A stretch of DNA of 64,000 nucleotides from Bacteroidota bacterium (lineage in GTDB: Bacteria > Bacteroidota > Ignavibacteria > Ignavibacteriales > Melioribacteraceae): contig JAHJUE010000015.1 of assembly GCA_018829205.1 (NCBI GenBank), positions 1-64,000 of the forward strand, given 5' to 3'. The translations under genes and the position numbers were made by a program. The notes under the pieces were generated by a model. That model had not been told where the DNA came from. It saw nothing but the letters and a program-made list of their open reading frames with translations, and ran no database searches. Each line of letters starts with the position of its first letter. The first letter of the stretch is position 1. Shown here piece after piece: positions 13,405 to 22,048 of this stretch.

Positions 13405-15807
13405 TTGTTAATATCATTAAACTGGCTTAAAAATTATATTAACCTCGATGGTATAAGCCCCGAAGAAATTGAGCATAAACTTTCTACGTCGGGACTTGAG
13501 GTAGAAGAGATAACCGATCAGAAAAAGATTTTTGATAATATTGTTGTCGGATACGTTAAAGAGAAAAAAAAACATCCCAACGCCGATAAACTCTCTGTCT
13601 GCCTCGTTAACGACGGCATTGAGGATTTGTCAGTCGTATGCGGCGCGCCTAATGTGGAGGCGGGACAAAAAGTTATATTCGCCAAAACCGGCGCGGTTAT
13701 TCCTTCAAACGGTATGAAACTCGCGAAAGTTAAACTGCGCGGCGAGGTTTCAAACGGAATGATATGCAGCGAAAAAGAATTAATGCTGGGTGACGATCAT
13801 TCGGGTATAATGGTGCTTGATAATAATATTAAAGAGGGAACACCGGTATCCGAAGCGCTTTTAATGGATGATGTTATATTTGAAATCTCAGTTACTCCGA
13901 ACCGCCAGGACGCGCTTAGTCATTACGGCATTGCTAGGGACCTGGCCGCTCTTTATAATAAAGAATTAAAACTGCCTGAAATAAAAATTAATGAAGATGC
14001 CAAACCGGCATCGAGTTACGCTTCTATTGAAATTGAAAATACAAACGCCTGCCCCCGTTATTCTGCAAAGGTGGTAACCGGAGTTGAAATTAAAGAATCT
14101 CCCACTTGGCTTAAAAAATATTTAAAGGCTATCGGCGCCCGCCCAATTAATAATGTGGTGGATGTTACTAATTTTGTGCTTCATGAAATAGGTCAGCCTC
14201 TTCACGCGTTCGATCTCGATTTCCTTGTTGGCAGTAAAATCATTGTTAAAAACGCTGAAGAAAATTCCGCGTTTGTTACGCTCGATTCCAAAAAAAGGAA
14301 ATTAAAAAGCAGCGATCTTATGATTTGCGACGGTGAAAAACCAGTTGCCGTAGCCGGCGTTATGGGAGGAGAGAATTCCGAAGTAACCGAAAAGACAAAA
14401 AATATTCTGATTGAAAGCGCTTACTTTAATCCTTCGTCAGTGCGCAAAACCGCCAAACACCTGGGGCTTTCAACCGACGCCTCCTACAGATTCGAACGCG
14501 GATGCAATCCCGATATCACTCTTTACGCGGCTAACCGCGCGGCGCAGCTTATTGCGGAACTTGGCAACGGCAAGGTAGCCGAAGGGGAAATAGATATTTA
14601 TCCCAATCCAATAAAACCCATAAAGGTTACGCTTAGATTCGCGCGTATTGAAAAAATTCTCGGTATCGATGTTCCGAAAGACGATGTAATTAGAATACTC
14701 AATAATCTCGAATTAAAAGTTATTAAACAGAATGAGAATGACGTGCTGGTGCAAGTGCCGCCGTTCAGACATGATATTGAAAGAGAAATAGATCTTATTG
14801 AAGAAGTCGCGCGTATATACGGTTACGATAAAATTCCAAATATCGAAAAAATTATTCTTCCGCTTGATATAAAGGTTGATCAGTCGGAGTTCACCGGAAA
14901 TATAAGAGATATATTTATCGCTCTCGGCTTTAATGAAATAATTACCAACTCGCTTCTGAACGACCTGAACGCGAAAAAATTTGGAAATCCCGTTAGCGTA
15001 ATGAACCCGCAGAATTCGGAGATGAGCGATCCCAGACCTTCATTAATGCACGGTATGCTTTCAACCATATCAAGAAACCTGAAGGTTAAAGAGAAAAATC
15101 TGCGCCTATTTGAAATAGGGCATGTATTCCAAAAATTAAACGATGGACCAATAAAAAGTTTCGCGGATTTTTCCGAAGAAGAGCATCTGCTTTTCGCCGT
15201 AACCGGCAATGCAATTAATGTGGGATGGGATCAGAAAGAAAGAAAATATGATTTTTATGATTTGAAAGGTTTCGCCGAAGAGTTTATAAGAAATATTTAT
15301 CTTGACAATCTTATTTCCTATTCCTATAATAATTCTCAAATTGCTCATTTAGAATATACTTACGAAGTTTTATTCAAAAAAGAAACTTTGGGCGCGGGGG
15401 GTAAGGTTGTTAAACCGCTGCTTAAAGAATATGATATTGAGCATGAAGTTTATATATTTGATTTTAATATTTCCAAACTAAAGGAAATAATTCCTTTAGC
15501 TAAGAAATTTACCGAACTGCTTAAATATCCAAAGGTAATTAGAGATTTCGCCTTTGTACTGGATAAAAAGATAGATAGTCTGGAAGTTGAAACGACTATT
15601 AAAAATAGCGGTTCTAAATTATTGAAAAATATAAAGTTATTTGATATCTTTGAAAGCGACAGTTTAGGTGAGAATAAAAAAAGTCTGGCTTACCAGCTCG
15701 ATTTTTACGATGAGGGAAAAACTCTTACCGAAGAAGAAGTCGACAAAGATTTCTGGAATATTATTGAGACTGTTAAAAAAAGACACAACGCTTTATTAAG
15801 AGGATAA
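13405..15807 (+). CDS. pheT: Phenylalanyl-tRNA synthetase beta subunit
   Basis: An 800-residue PheT with complete architecture. The start MLISLNWLKNYINL is read from a TTG codon with GAGG upstream. The OB-fold tRNA-binding domain covers about 40-150 (HPNADKLSVC); the B3/B4 editing domain is around 200-390 (RPINNVVDVTNFVLHE, GLSTDASYRFERG); then come B5 and the C-terminal ferredoxin-like anticodon-binding domain (YPKVIRDFAFVLDKKI...). It is read as an operon with pheS. Confidence 0.97.
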   Translation: MLISLNWLKNYINLDGISPEEIEHKLSTSGLEVEEITDQKKIFDNIVVGYVKEKKKHPNADKLSVCLVNDGIEDLSVVCGAPNVEAGQKVIFAKTGAVIPSNGMKLAKVKLRGEVSNGMICSEKELMLGDDHSGIMVLDNNIKEGTPVSEALLMDDVIFEISVTPNRQDALSHYGIARDLAALYNKELKLPEIKINEDAKPASSYASIEIENTNACPRYSAKVVTGVEIKESPTWLKKYLKAIGARPINNVVDVTNFVLHEIGQPLHAFDLDFLVGSKIIVKNAEENSAFVTLDSKKRKLKSSDLMICDGEKPVAVAGVMGGENSEVTEKTKNILIESAYFNPSSVRKTAKHLGLSTDASYRFERGCNPDITLYAANRAAQLIAELGNGKVAEGEIDIYPNPIKPIKVTLRFARIEKILGIDVPKDDVIRILNNLELKVIKQNENDVLVQVPPFRHDIEREIDLIEEVARIYGYDKIPNIEKIILPLDIKVDQSEFTGNIRDIFIALGFNEIITNSLLNDLNAKKFGNPVSVMNPQNSEMSDPRPSLMHGMLSTISRNLKVKEKNLRLFEIGHVFQKLNDGPIKSFADFSEEEHLLFAVTGNAINVGWDQKERKYDFYDLKGFAEEFIRNIYLDNLISYSYNNSQIAHLEYTYEVLFKKETLGAGGKVVKPLLKEYDIEHEVYIFDFNISKLKEIIPLAKKFTELLKYPKVIRDFAFVLDKKIDSLEVETTIKNSGSKLLKNIKLFDIFESDSLGENKKSLAYQLDFYDEGKTLTEEEVDKDFWNIIETVKKRHNALLRG

Positions 15808-15810
15808 TAC

Positions 15811-16122
15811 TTGGCCGAATCTTCTAAATACGATTTCTTTACGGATGAATTAACTGCTCTTGAAAAGCAGATATATCTCTTCCTTCAAAGGAATGAAGAC
15901 CTTCAGCAGGAAAACAAGGATCTTTCTAATAAGGTTAAAAGTATTGATAAAGAAAATGAAGTTCTTAAATTAAAACTTCATGAAATCGAATCAAAACTAA
16001 ATCATTTCGAGGAAAATGGCGCGCAGAATAAAAGCGAAACATTTGACCCGGAGGAGAAAGAAGAACTAAAGAATAAAATCGGCGATCTGATATCTAAAAT
16101 TGATTATCATTTGCGCTCTTAA
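15811..16122 (+). CDS. Small coiled-coil protein upstream of zapA
   Basis: A 103-residue protein starting from TTG 3 nt after pheT. Residues 12-72 are a continuous predicted coiled coil (ALEKQIYLFLQRNEDLQQEN, then regularly spaced Leu/Ile). The C-terminal third is acidic and ends with a short helix (LKNKIGDLISKIDYHL). There is no enzyme motif. The position directly before zapA suggests a cell-division partner comparable in shape to ZapB, but this is inferred from context; no family-specific motif was recognised. Confidence 0.75.
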   Translation: MAESSKYDFFTDELTALEKQIYLFLQRNEDLQQENKDLSNKVKSIDKENEVLKLKLHEIESKLNHFEENGAQNKSETFDPEEKEELKNKIGDLISKIDYHLRS

Positions 16123-16155
16123 ACATTTTGTCCCGTATGATGGATTAGACAAATT

Positions 16156-16455
16156 ATGACTGAAAAAAAGAAGCTAAAAGTAAATATTTTTGATAAAGAA
16201 TATTCATTATTAGTTGATAATCAGGAAATAGCTGCTGAATTAGCAAAATATGTTAGTAAAGTAATGAATGAGACTCAGGAAGAATTACCTGATCAACCGA
16301 AAGAAACTGTCGCGATTATTGCGGCGCTCAACATAGCTTACGAATTATTTGTTGAAAAAAATAGGTTTAGGGAATTCAGTATTCAAGCTACTGATAAAAT
16401 CAAAAAAATAAAGCTTCTTATAAACGAATCCAATTCTATGTCATCCCCATCATAA
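16156..16455 (+). CDS. zapA: Cell division protein ZapA
   Basis: A 99-residue ZapA-like protein: a KKLKVNIFDKEYSLLVD beta-hairpin, an EIAAELAKYVSKVMNE helix and ETVAIIAALNIAYELF, the usual globular-head pattern, then a basic helix. ZapA bundles FtsZ filaments at the division ring. It lies 33 nt after the coiled-coil gene and just upstream of a structured RNA and rny, a neighbourhood known for zapA in Bacteroidota. Confidence 0.85.
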   Translation: MTEKKKLKVNIFDKEYSLLVDNQEIAAELAKYVSKVMNETQEELPDQPKETVAIIAALNIAYELFVEKNRFREFSIQATDKIKKIKLLINESNSMSSPS

Positions 16456-16501
16456 GGTTTTTAACCCATGCTGTCAGTTCATTCATAATGAAGAACTAAC
16501 A

Positions 16502-16679
16502 ATATAAGATAGGGTTATTGACTCGCAGCGTGTATTACAGGCCTTGTACCTAGCAATAGGGATTCCGATTTATCGGAACGTTGGAAGTAAAAAGCGTTGG
16601 GCAATTCCCCGCATTGTCTTAACTAGAGTTCTTCAGGTGACGACAACTGACGGCTGGGACTTATACTATAGGCTTATAT
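16502..16679 (+). ncRNA. ssrS: Probable 6S RNA
   Basis: The 233-bp zapA-rny gap folds as one long rod. The ends pair (ATATAAG 16502-16508 with CTTATAT 16673-16679; ATAG with CTAT). Inside, TTGT-ACCT pairs with AGGT...ACAA and CAAT-GGG pairs with CCC-ATTG, and TTCCGAT/ATCGGAA forms a hairpin at about 16562-16577. A length of about 180 nt, a closed rod with internal loops, and a position beside zapA all fit 6S RNA, which binds and sequesters sigma-70-type RNA polymerase. A 77-codon frame inside it is not a gene. I could not run a covariance model. Confidence 0.65.
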
Positions 16680-16688
16680 GGAGGAATT

Positions 16689-18260
16689 ATGTCGTTATTA
16701 GATCCTATTTTTTTAATTATTGCTGCCCTCGGCCTTGCAGTGCTGATGTTCTTTTTAGGCTGGATTATAAATTCTAAAATCGGTAAAAACAATGTCGCGC
16801 TTGCCGAAGAAAAAGCTAAAAAAATTATTGAAGACGCTGATAAGGAAGCTAAACATCTTAAAAAAGAAAAATTATTAGAAGTTAAAGACGAATGGCTGCG
16901 TAAAAAACAGGAATTTGATGTCGAAGTAAATCAGAAAAGACAGAAAATTCAAGCTACGGAAAAACAGCTCGACAGCAGGGAAGAAAATATAGAAAAGAAA
17001 TTCGACCTTGTTACAAGAAAAGAAAAAGAAAATAAAGAAGCTGATAAAAAATTAACCGAACAGAAAGAAGTACTCGATAAAAAACACGCGGAACTCGACC
17101 GGCTTATCTATGAACAGAATGTGCGCCTTGAAAAAACCGCGGCTTTAACTGCCGACGAGGCGAAAAAAATGCTCATGGAAAACATGATCGATAAAGCTAA
17201 AACAGACGCTTCTCAATTTGTTAAAGAGGTTAGAGATCAGGCTAAGGTCGACGCTAAAAAAGAAGCGCAGAAAATCGTCGTTCAGGCAATCCAAAGAACC
17301 GCCGTTGATCACAGCGTTGAAACTACCGTATCCGTTGTTCAAATTCAGAATGACGAAATGAAAGGCCGTATCATCGGACGTGAAGGCAGAAATATCCGCG
17401 CATTTGAAGCCGCTACCGGCATAGATGTTATTGTTGACGATACTCCCGAAGCGGTTATACTTTCAGGCTTCGATCAATTCAGACGAGAAGTAGCGCGTAT
17501 CTCTCTCGAAAGATTAATTTCCGACGGAAGAATTCACCCGGCTAGAATTGAAGAGGTTGTTCAGAAAGTTGAAGCTGAGCTCGAGGAAGAAATTGCGCGC
17601 GAAGGGGAGAATACATTAATTCAGCTTAATCTGCACGGCGTTAATATTGAACTTGTTAAACATATTGGCAAAATGAAATACCGCTCAAGCTACGGACAGA
17701 ATCTTCTTCAGCATAGTATTGAAGTTGCTTATTTAACAGGCATTATGGCCGCGGAAATCGGACTCGATGTTAACCTTGCTAAAAAAGCAGGCCTAATGCA
17801 CGATATCGGAAAAACTGTTGATAGAAATGTCGAAGGTCCGCATGCCCTTTTAGGTTATGATCTTGCTAAAAAATATAAAGAACATCCAATTGTTGTTAAT
17901 GCTATCGGCTCCCATCATGAAGATATTGAAATGGAACATCCGATCGCTGCTCTTGTGCAGGCTGCCGACGCAATAAGCGGCGCGCGTCCCGGCGCCAGAA
18001 GAGAACCTCTCGAAGGTTATGTTAAAAGATTGGAGAATCTTGAAAACCTCGCCAAATCATTCGAAGGCGTCGCCAAAACTTACGCTATTCAAGCCGGCAG
18101 GGAAGTTAGAGTTGTTGTTGAACCTGATAAGGTTGATGATAATTTTTCCGATCAGCTTGCATACGATATAGCCGCTAAAATTCAGGAAGAAATGGAATAC
18201 CCCGGACAAATAAAGGTTACGGTAATCCGTGAAGTGAGAAAAATCGCATACGCTAAATAA
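16689..18260 (+). CDS. rny: Ribonuclease Y
   Basis: A 523-residue membrane-anchored endoribonuclease that initiates mRNA decay. It has one N-terminal transmembrane helix (about 5-27), a long charged coiled coil (30-200), a KH domain with GRIIGREGRNIRAFE (about 220-234), an HD domain with HSIEVAYLTGIMA and AGLMHDIGK, and the conserved C terminus ending IREVRKIAYAK. It has a strong GGAGG site that lies at the very 3' end of the putative 6S RNA, so RNA processing and rny translation may be linked. A terminator follows. Confidence 0.97.
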   Translation: MSLLDPIFLIIAALGLAVLMFFLGWIINSKIGKNNVALAEEKAKKIIEDADKEAKHLKKEKLLEVKDEWLRKKQEFDVEVNQKRQKIQATEKQLDSREENIEKKFDLVTRKEKENKEADKKLTEQKEVLDKKHAELDRLIYEQNVRLEKTAALTADEAKKMLMENMIDKAKTDASQFVKEVRDQAKVDAKKEAQKIVVQAIQRTAVDHSVETTVSVVQIQNDEMKGRIIGREGRNIRAFEAATGIDVIVDDTPEAVILSGFDQFRREVARISLERLISDGRIHPARIEEVVQKVEAELEEEIAREGENTLIQLNLHGVNIELVKHIGKMKYRSSYGQNLLQHSIEVAYLTGIMAAEIGLDVNLAKKAGLMHDIGKTVDRNVEGPHALLGYDLAKKYKEHPIVVNAIGSHHEDIEMEHPIAALVQAADAISGARPGARREPLEGYVKRLENLENLAKSFEGVAKTYAIQAGREVRVVVEPDKVDDNFSDQLAYDIAAKIQEEMEYPGQIKVTVIREVRKIAYAK

Positions 18261-18287
18261 ATTCTAAAAATATTTTTACTTTAATGG

Positions 18288-18320
18288 CCCGGTAGCTTAA
18301 TTTGTTACCGGGTTTTTTAT
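18288..18320 (+). terminator. Intrinsic terminator after rny
   Basis: CCCGGTAGC pairs with GTTACCGGG across a TTAATTT loop and is followed by TTTTTTAT. Confidence 0.85.
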
Positions 18321-18321
18321 T

Positions 18322-18490
18322 ACTTAGTGCCTTGGTGGCAAAATTTCTTAGCCGCAAAGTCACGAAGACTTGCCTACCGGCAGGCACAAAGATTCACAAA
18401 GAGTTTTTTTACTTAGTGCCTTTGTGCCTTAGTGGCAAGTGAAATAGCCACAAAGTCACGAAGATTTGCCTACCGGCAGGCAGGCACAAC
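18322..18490. repeat. Tandem 89-bp-period repeat with inserted palindromes
   Basis: Two copies of an ACTTAGTGCC...GCCACAAAGTCACGAAG unit start at 18322 and 18411. Each includes a forward CTTAGTGGC word and its partial reverse complement, and each is interrupted after CACGAAGA by a TTGCCTACCGGCAGG palindrome. The second palindrome lies just before coaE and creates a false in-frame upstream start there. Confidence 0.75.
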
Positions 18491-18522
18491 GAAATATAGA
18501 AATTATTTTAATAGGAGCGGTT

Positions 18523-19113
18523 ATGAAAATTGCAATTACGGGCGGAATCGGTTCCGGGAAATCTCTTGTAAGTGAATATGTCGTAAAACTTGGTTATGAT
18601 GTTATAAGCGCAGATAAAATCGCGAAAGAAATTTTAATGTCCGACGATTCTGTCAAATCCAAAATAATAAAAACTTTCGGCAATGAATCATATAATGAAA
18701 ACGGACTAGATACAAAATATATTGCCGAGAAAGTTTTTAGCGATCCGGCTAATGTAAAAAAGATCAACTCCTTTGTTCATCCGCCAACTATAAAAAAAAT
18801 TGAATCGGAATCAGCAGAAATATTAAAGTCGAAAAAGATTGTATTTATTGAATCCGCGCTTGTTTATGAAGCAAACCTAGAAAACCTTTTTGATTATGTT
18901 CTGCTCGTTACCGCGGATGATAATCTTAGAATTGAAAGAGTAATGAAAAGAGATAATGTCGAAAAAGAAGACGTTGAAATGAGAATGGAAAACCAATTAT
19001 CTGAAAAAGAAAAAAGAGGTTTCGCTGATTTTGTAATCGATAATAATTCGACTGTCAAAGATCTCGAATCAAAGGTTAAATTCTTTTTAAACTTGTTTGA
19101 AAGCATGAGCTGA
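18523..19113 (+). CDS. coaE: Dephospho-CoA kinase
   Basis: A 196-residue kinase for the last step of coenzyme A synthesis. P-loop GGIGSGKS is at residues 7-14, the ADKIAKEI motif at about 32-39, then FVHPPTIKKIE and the LID-like RVMKRDNVEKEDVEMRM. The start is set by AGGAG 7 nt before ATG 18523. A longer frame beginning at 18466 is rejected because its first 19 codons are translated from the inserted palindromic repeat. Confidence 0.95.
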   Translation: MKIAITGGIGSGKSLVSEYVVKLGYDVISADKIAKEILMSDDSVKSKIIKTFGNESYNENGLDTKYIAEKVFSDPANVKKINSFVHPPTIKKIESESAEILKSKKIVFIESALVYEANLENLFDYVLLVTADDNLRIERVMKRDNVEKEDVEMRMENQLSEKEKRGFADFVIDNNSTVKDLESKVKFFLNLFESMS

Positions 19114-19704
19114 TATTTTTTATTTCATCCAAGCGTGCTTTTGGCGGGAAAGTAATTTATTACTGTAGCAAGATTGCAGATTACAAGATTACAAGATTGC
19201 AAGATTGCATGATTGGGTGATTGAATGATTGCAGATTGCAGATTACAAGATTGCAGATTGGATGTATGGATGATTGAATGATTGCAGATTGCAGATTGCA
19301 GATTACAAGATTGCAAGATTGGGTGATTGAATGATTGGAGGAATGGATTGGTGGCTAATCTACTCCGGCAACACATTTCGACGTTGGCTGTCGGCAAGTA
19401 AGTCCGTTCATGCTTTGACGCTGTGTGCCACAGGCAAGTACGCTCACACTTCGACTGCGCTCAGTGTGACAGTGCAACGTCATTCCGAGCTTGCCTTGCC
19501 GGCAGGCAGGCGAAGTCGAGGGAGGGAGGGCAGTTAAAATGATCGGATATAACGATCAATCAAAAAATATTTGAATCTTTCAATCTTGAAATCTTGTAAT
19601 CTTGTAATCTTGTAATCTTGTAATCTTGTAATCTTGAAATCTTGAAATCTTGTAATTTTTATAAATATTCATATTTACACTTTAGTAATCTTTCGGAGAA
19701 AAAA
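19114..19704. repeat. Repeat region with opposed octamer tracts
   Basis: No gene is seen. Positions 19166-19346 are an 8-bp periodic tract in the reverse orientation (GCAGATTG, CAAGATTA words). At 19440-19523 is the TTCGACTGCGCTCAGTGTGAC family with an inserted CTTGCCTTGCCGGCAGG palindrome. Positions 19571-19655 are the octamer tract in the forward orientation (AATCTTGT words). The two octamer tracts form an inverted pair. Confidence 0.8.
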
Positions 19705-20832
19705 ATGAGTACATCAAACGAAATTAAAATTACGCACATCGACATTTACAAACTTAACATTGAACTGCATGAACCGTTTGTTATTGCCGTAGGAACGCAA
19801 TGGGATTCGAAATGCATCGCGGTAAAAATTCATACCGATAAAGAAATATCCGGCGTTGGCGAGGCGAGCCCAATTCTAGTGCTACAAGGAGAGACGCAGG
19901 AAACTTCTTTCGAAATGGCAAAAATATTTTCAAAAATACTTATCGGAAAAAATCCTCTTGAAATTGAAAAAAGAATTAATGAAATAAACGCCGTAACTCC
20001 ATGGAACTACGCCATCAAAAGCGCGTTCGATATGGCTCTTTATGATATCGCTTCCAAATGCGCAGGAATGCCTTTGTATAAATTCCTTGGCGGCTGCAAC
20101 GATAAACAATTAATCATCGATAAAACCGTTACAATTAATACTCCCGAAATTATGGCCGAAAAAGCGAAAAAACTTGTCGATGAAGGTATAACGGAAATAA
20201 AGGTTAAACTCGGAAGAAAACCAGCGGAAGATATAAATCGAATAAAAGCCATTCGAGAAAAGATAGGGAATGAAATACCCATTAAAATTGACGCCAATCA
20301 AGGCTGGATATTAAGCGACGCGATGATGGTTCTAAACGGCATAGAACAGTATAACGTTGAATACGCCGAACAGCCTCTGCATAAAGACGACATACAGGGA
20401 ATGGCTAAAATTACCGCGTCAAGCCCTATTCCTATTATGGCCGATGAATCAGTATTCGATCACCGCGACGCGATTAGACTTGTTAAAAACGACGCTTGCG
20501 ATTTCTTTAATATAAAACTCTCTAAATCCGGCGGCATATTTAACGCGCTAAAAATTTTAGCTATTGCCGAAGCTTCGGATATTAAATGCCAGGTTGGATG
20601 CATGATGGAAACACGAGTCGGATTAACCGCGCTCTCTCACCTTGCTATGGCAAGCAGAATGATTGTTTATTACGATATTGATTCAAACTTTCTTTTGACA
20701 GAAGACCCCGTAATCGGCGGAATAAAATTCGTCGAAAACAAAAGATGGATACTTCCCGAAGCTTCCGGCATCGGAGCGGATTTCGATCCTGATTTCTTGG
20801 ATAAGATGGAAATGACAACCGTTAAAAGTTAA
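19705..20832 (+). CDS. Dipeptide epimerase (L-Ala-D/L-Glu epimerase-type enolase superfamily)
   Basis: A 375-residue muconate-lactonising/enolase superfamily protein. The catalytic set is complete: KVK with Lys 166 and 168, metal ligands Asp 196 (KIDANQGW), Glu 222 (AEQPL) and Asp 247 (ADESV), and a second base Lys at 271 or 274 (IKLSKSGG). The VGCMMETR segment is typical of dipeptide epimerases, which recycle murein peptides such as L-Ala-D-Glu. Substrate specificity cannot be fixed by reading. The start is ATG 19705 with GGAG 9 nt upstream; an extension to 19642 reads into the octamer tract. Confidence 0.88.
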   Translation: MSTSNEIKITHIDIYKLNIELHEPFVIAVGTQWDSKCIAVKIHTDKEISGVGEASPILVLQGETQETSFEMAKIFSKILIGKNPLEIEKRINEINAVTPWNYAIKSAFDMALYDIASKCAGMPLYKFLGGCNDKQLIIDKTVTINTPEIMAEKAKKLVDEGITEIKVKLGRKPAEDINRIKAIREKIGNEIPIKIDANQGWILSDAMMVLNGIEQYNVEYAEQPLHKDDIQGMAKITASSPIPIMADESVFDHRDAIRLVKNDACDFFNIKLSKSGGIFNALKILAIAEASDIKCQVGCMMETRVGLTALSHLAMASRMIVYYDIDSNFLLTEDPVIGGIKFVENKRWILPEASGIGADFDPDFLDKMEMTTVKS

Positions 20833-21145
20833 ATGTAGTAATTAACATAATTTGTTTCTCAGTATTTGAATATTCTGATTGATTGTTTGATTGAATGATT
20901 GAATTATATTCCCAATCATTCAATCAAACAATCATCCAATCCGCCTCCGGCGGACAGGTCATCCAATCCGCCTTCTGCGGACAAGTCATCCAATCCGCCT
21001 TCTGCGGACAAGTCATCCAATCTTTCAATCTTTCAATCTTTCAATCTTTCAATCTTTCAATCTTCTTCAAAAGAGTTTCACATCCTACCTTGCTTTAGAT
21101 GTCGACGCGCCTTATTTTTAATGATCAAATTTTCGGAGAAATGTT
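20833..21145. repeat. Octamer tract with three 27-bp hairpin-bearing units
   Basis: Octamer words (CAATCATT, CAATCAAA) at 20880-20940 are interrupted by three tandem 27-bp units (20941-20967, 20968-20994, 20995-21021). Each is a CCGCC...GGCGGAC or CCGCCTTCTGCGGAC hairpin plus GTCATCCAAT. A pure CTTTCAAT octamer run follows to 21062. No gene is seen. Confidence 0.85.
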
Positions 21146-22048
21146 GTGAATATTCTAAACAAGTCGATTGTATCTTTCGTAAAAGTATTGCCAAAATCAG
21201 TTGTTTATCTTTTTGCTAAAAAGTATATCGCGGGATTAACATTACAGGATGCTGTTAACGCAGTTAAGGATTTGAATGCTAAAGGAATTATGGCCACGAT
21301 GGACGTTCTGGGAGAATCAATTCAAAACAAAAATGAAGCTTTAATCGCCAAGGAAGAATGTATTGAAACTTTACAGACAATTTATGACAACAAACTTGAC
21401 GCCAACCTTTCAATTAAACCTACGCAGCTTGGCTTAGCTCTCGATCCCGATTTCTGTTATAATCTTCTTGATGAAATTATAACCAAGGCTAAAGAGCTCG
21501 ATAATTTTGTAAGAATTGATATGGAAGATTCTTCTGTAACTCAGGTTACCATTGACGTATTTAACAGACTCCGTGAAAAACACGGAAATACTGGAATCGT
21601 TGTGCAGGCTTATCTTAAAAGAACGCTGGACGATGTGATAAAACTTAATAAGAACGGGACAAGCTACAGATTATGCAAAGGTATTTATGTTGAACCCGCA
21701 GAGATCGCGTATAAGGATAGACGCGAAGTTCAGGATAATTTCCTGGCAATTCTAAAACAAATGATCGAAGACGGAAATTATGTGGGAATTGCTACTCACG
21801 ATGATTATTTGGTCGACGGATCTTACAAACTTCTTAAGGATTATAATCTCGATAAAAACAAATATGAATTCCAGATGCTGTACGGCGTTAAAGAAAATTT
21901 AAGGGATAAAATTAAAAACGACGGTCACCGTATTAGAGTTTACGTGCCTTACGGCGAACATTGGTATGCTTACAGCGTAAGAAGACTTCAGGAAAATCCC
22001 CAGCTCGCATTCTATATCGCTAAAAGCGTGATTGGTCTGGATAAATGA
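21146..22048 (+). CDS. Proline dehydrogenase
   Basis: A 300-residue monofunctional PRODH-type TIM barrel that oxidises proline to pyrroline-5-carboxylate using FAD and passes electrons to the quinone pool. Family landmarks: NLSIKPTQLGLALD, FVRIDMEDSS, GIVVQAYLKRTLDD, YRLCKGIYVEP, IATHDD, FQMLYGV and the closing RIRVYVPYGEHWYAYSVRRLQENP. It starts at GTG (CGGAG 8 nt upstream). No P5C dehydrogenase is adjacent. Its stop overlaps the tsaD start (ATGA). Confidence 0.93.
   Translation: MNILNKSIVSFVKVLPKSVVYLFAKKYIAGLTLQDAVNAVKDLNAKGIMATMDVLGESIQNKNEALIAKEECIETLQTIYDNKLDANLSIKPTQLGLALDPDFCYNLLDEIITKAKELDNFVRIDMEDSSVTQVTIDVFNRLREKHGNTGIVVQAYLKRTLDDVIKLNKNGTSYRLCKGIYVEPAEIAYKDRREVQDNFLAILKQMIEDGNYVGIATHDDYLVDGSYKLLKDYNLDKNKYEFQMLYGVKENLRDKIKNDGHRIRVYVPYGEHWYAYSVRRLQENPQLAFYIAKSVIGLDK

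Noticed and set aside
16544-16777. 77-codon frame between zapA and rny
   Set aside because: It lies inside the structured putative 6S RNA and overlaps the rny start in another frame.
19125-19537. Frames on both strands between coaE and the epimerase
   Set aside because: Low-complexity peptides from the octamer tract and palindromic repeats.
20941-21021. CRISPR array
   Set aside because: 27-bp units are directly adjacent without unique spacers, and no cas genes are near; the 8-bp tracts are also too short in period.
20895-21219. Two forward frames upstream of proline dehydrogenase
   Set aside because: They translate the octamer and hairpin tracts (repetitive Ser-Asn-Gln-Phe peptides) and one overlaps the real gene.
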